A program made the position numbers and the translations under genes. Below, in pieces: positions 63,278 through 64,000 of a stretch of DNA of 64,000 nt. The notes beneath the pieces are model-generated. The model made no database searches, was not told where the DNA came from, and saw only the letters and a list, made by a program, of their open reading frames with translations. How positions within the stretch are numbered: position 1 is the stretch's first letter; each line of letters starts with the position of its first letter. The DNA lies in contig PUDQ02000066.1 in NCBI GenBank assembly GCA_002964805.2, positions 186,001 through 250,000 on the forward strand. The letters run 5' to 3'. This stretch comes from Trametes villosa (taxonomy: Eukaryota; Basidiomycota; Agaricomycetes; Polyporales; Polyporaceae).

Positions 63278-64000
63278 TCACGACGACGACGCACCCGCCG
63301 GCGGTATGTATTCCTTCCAGCTTGCAGGCTCCGAGTTCTCGACTGGATACAGAAAGCAGAGCTTTACACGCGCGCCGGGCAAGGCCGCGTGTATGTAGGC
63401 CGCGCACTTGGCCGGGTCGGCCGCGGCGCGCTCGTTGAAGTGGATCGTCAGTTGGTCCAGTCCCAACAGAAGCTCCTGCAGCTGCTCCCGACGCTCTCTC
63501 CCCTTCTCGGCCGTTCCCACGAGCTCGGTGCAGAATACCAAATCGTCGTCGTCGCGGTCTCGATGGAGACACACTGCTTTTAGCGACCGAGTTCCTATTC
63601 GGCTTGCGGCGATGAGCTCGAGACACGACTCAGGTTGGTCCTGGTCCCCCGGAACCTCCCCGGGGGCAGAGTTGTAGGCCATGATGTAGTGCACGCATAT
63701 GGAGCGAAGTGCGGGGAAGGCGTTGTGGAGAAAGCCGCTGAGGTCGCCTGCGGCATATTAATCGGCATATGTGCTGCACATAGCCGACATTGCACTCACG
63801 TGTATAGTGTATATTGATCGACAAGTCGGTTATAGCCCGACCGAAGGCATTCCCGGAGAGCGACGGTTGTATATCAAAAGCTATGGACTAGATAAGAACA
63901 AATCAGCATTCTCATCTAGGGAATGACAAGATCCTCCATGTACATACCGTTCTGTCCAGACTAAGCGAAGTGAGTTTCCGACATCCGCGAACGTGTTCGC
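63278..64000 (-). CDS. LRR/F-box-like protein, 5' part outside window
   Basis: Exons 64000-about 63947 (continuing outside), about 63891-63792 and about 63751-63278 are linked by in-frame introns (GTATGT...TCTAG and GTGAGT...CGCAG). Exon starts were not counted base by base. The product has LRR-like spacing (CRKLTSLSLDRT, ITDLSINIHY, FPALRSICVHY, LDQLTIHFNE) and ends PASWKEYIPPAGASSS-stop. This matches the C-terminal parts of basidiomycete F-box/LRR-type proteins, but no F-box is within the window. A decayed copy of its 3' end lies at 2810-3045 on the other strand. Confidence 0.6.

Larger units (their letters stand above)
61550..63700 (-). repeat. Right arm of inverted segmental duplication
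   Basis: Counterpart of 2810-4800. The right arm keeps the intact LRR-like exons, the left arm a relic. Confidence 0.75.

Noticed and set aside
1..64000. CRISPR arrays, bacterial operons, rRNA genes
   Set aside because: None present; spliced genes and transposon types are fungal.

Overview
The window is fungal nuclear DNA, almost certainly from an Agaricomycete (basidiomycete) and possibly a wood-associated Polyporales species. The evidence is GC-rich genes split by many 45-80 bp GT-AG introns, a DUF4045/gelsolin protein, secreted GH16 and GH17 glucan hydrolases, a HET-domain protein, a Ty3 chromovirus-like retrotransposon and a KDZ-type DNA transposon. The order assignment is inference; no rRNA or other marker is present.

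Left host segment (1-14.6 kb). On the minus strand: a small Cys-containing secreted protein whose 3' end is cut by the window edge, a GH17 beta-glucanase (5100-6635), a large DUF4045 plus gelsolin-repeat actin-regulator-like protein (7344-11899) and a GPI-anchored-type GH16 beta-glucanase (12336-13736). On the plus strand at 2.8-4.8 kb: a decayed LRR-like fragment followed by a gene for a two-TM-segment protein of unknown function.

Mobile block (14.63-55.04 kb, about 40 kb). Two elements are juxtaposed. (a) 14635-33287 is a minus-strand Ty3/gypsy element in the form LTR-internal-LTR-internal-LTR. Its exact 9191-bp period holds two apparently identical units, and one 5-bp target duplication (CTGCG) flanks the whole array. 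(b) 33295-55035 is a ~21.7 kb DNA transposon with 76-bp imperfect terminal inverted repeats (54/76 matches without gaps). It encodes an apparently intact 12-exon KDZ transposase. It also carries minus-strand cargo genes: a HicA-fold-like small protein, a zinc-ribbon/UIM-like protein, a SANT-like protein with a nuclear localisation tail, and an 810-aa uncharacterised protein. Symmetric, outward-facing tRNA-like units lie just inside both ends. Both elements sit between the divergently transcribed GH16 gene and an FAD monooxygenase gene. Without them the two start codons would be about 1.6 kb apart.

Right host segment (55.04-64 kb). An FAD-dependent monooxygenase (55755-57253, +), a HET-domain protein with a C-terminal coiled coil and a CaaX box (58153-61302, +), then a second copy of the two-TM gene (61634-62979, -) preceded by an LRR-like gene that runs off the window (63278-64000, -). 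The LRR-like plus two-TM pair at the right end repeats the pair at 2.8-4.8 kb in opposite orientation, so the window is bracketed by an inverted segmental duplication.

Exon boundaries were worked out by eye from splice consensus and reading-frame continuity. Where every intron keeps frame I rate the models high; remaining uncertainties are stated per gene.
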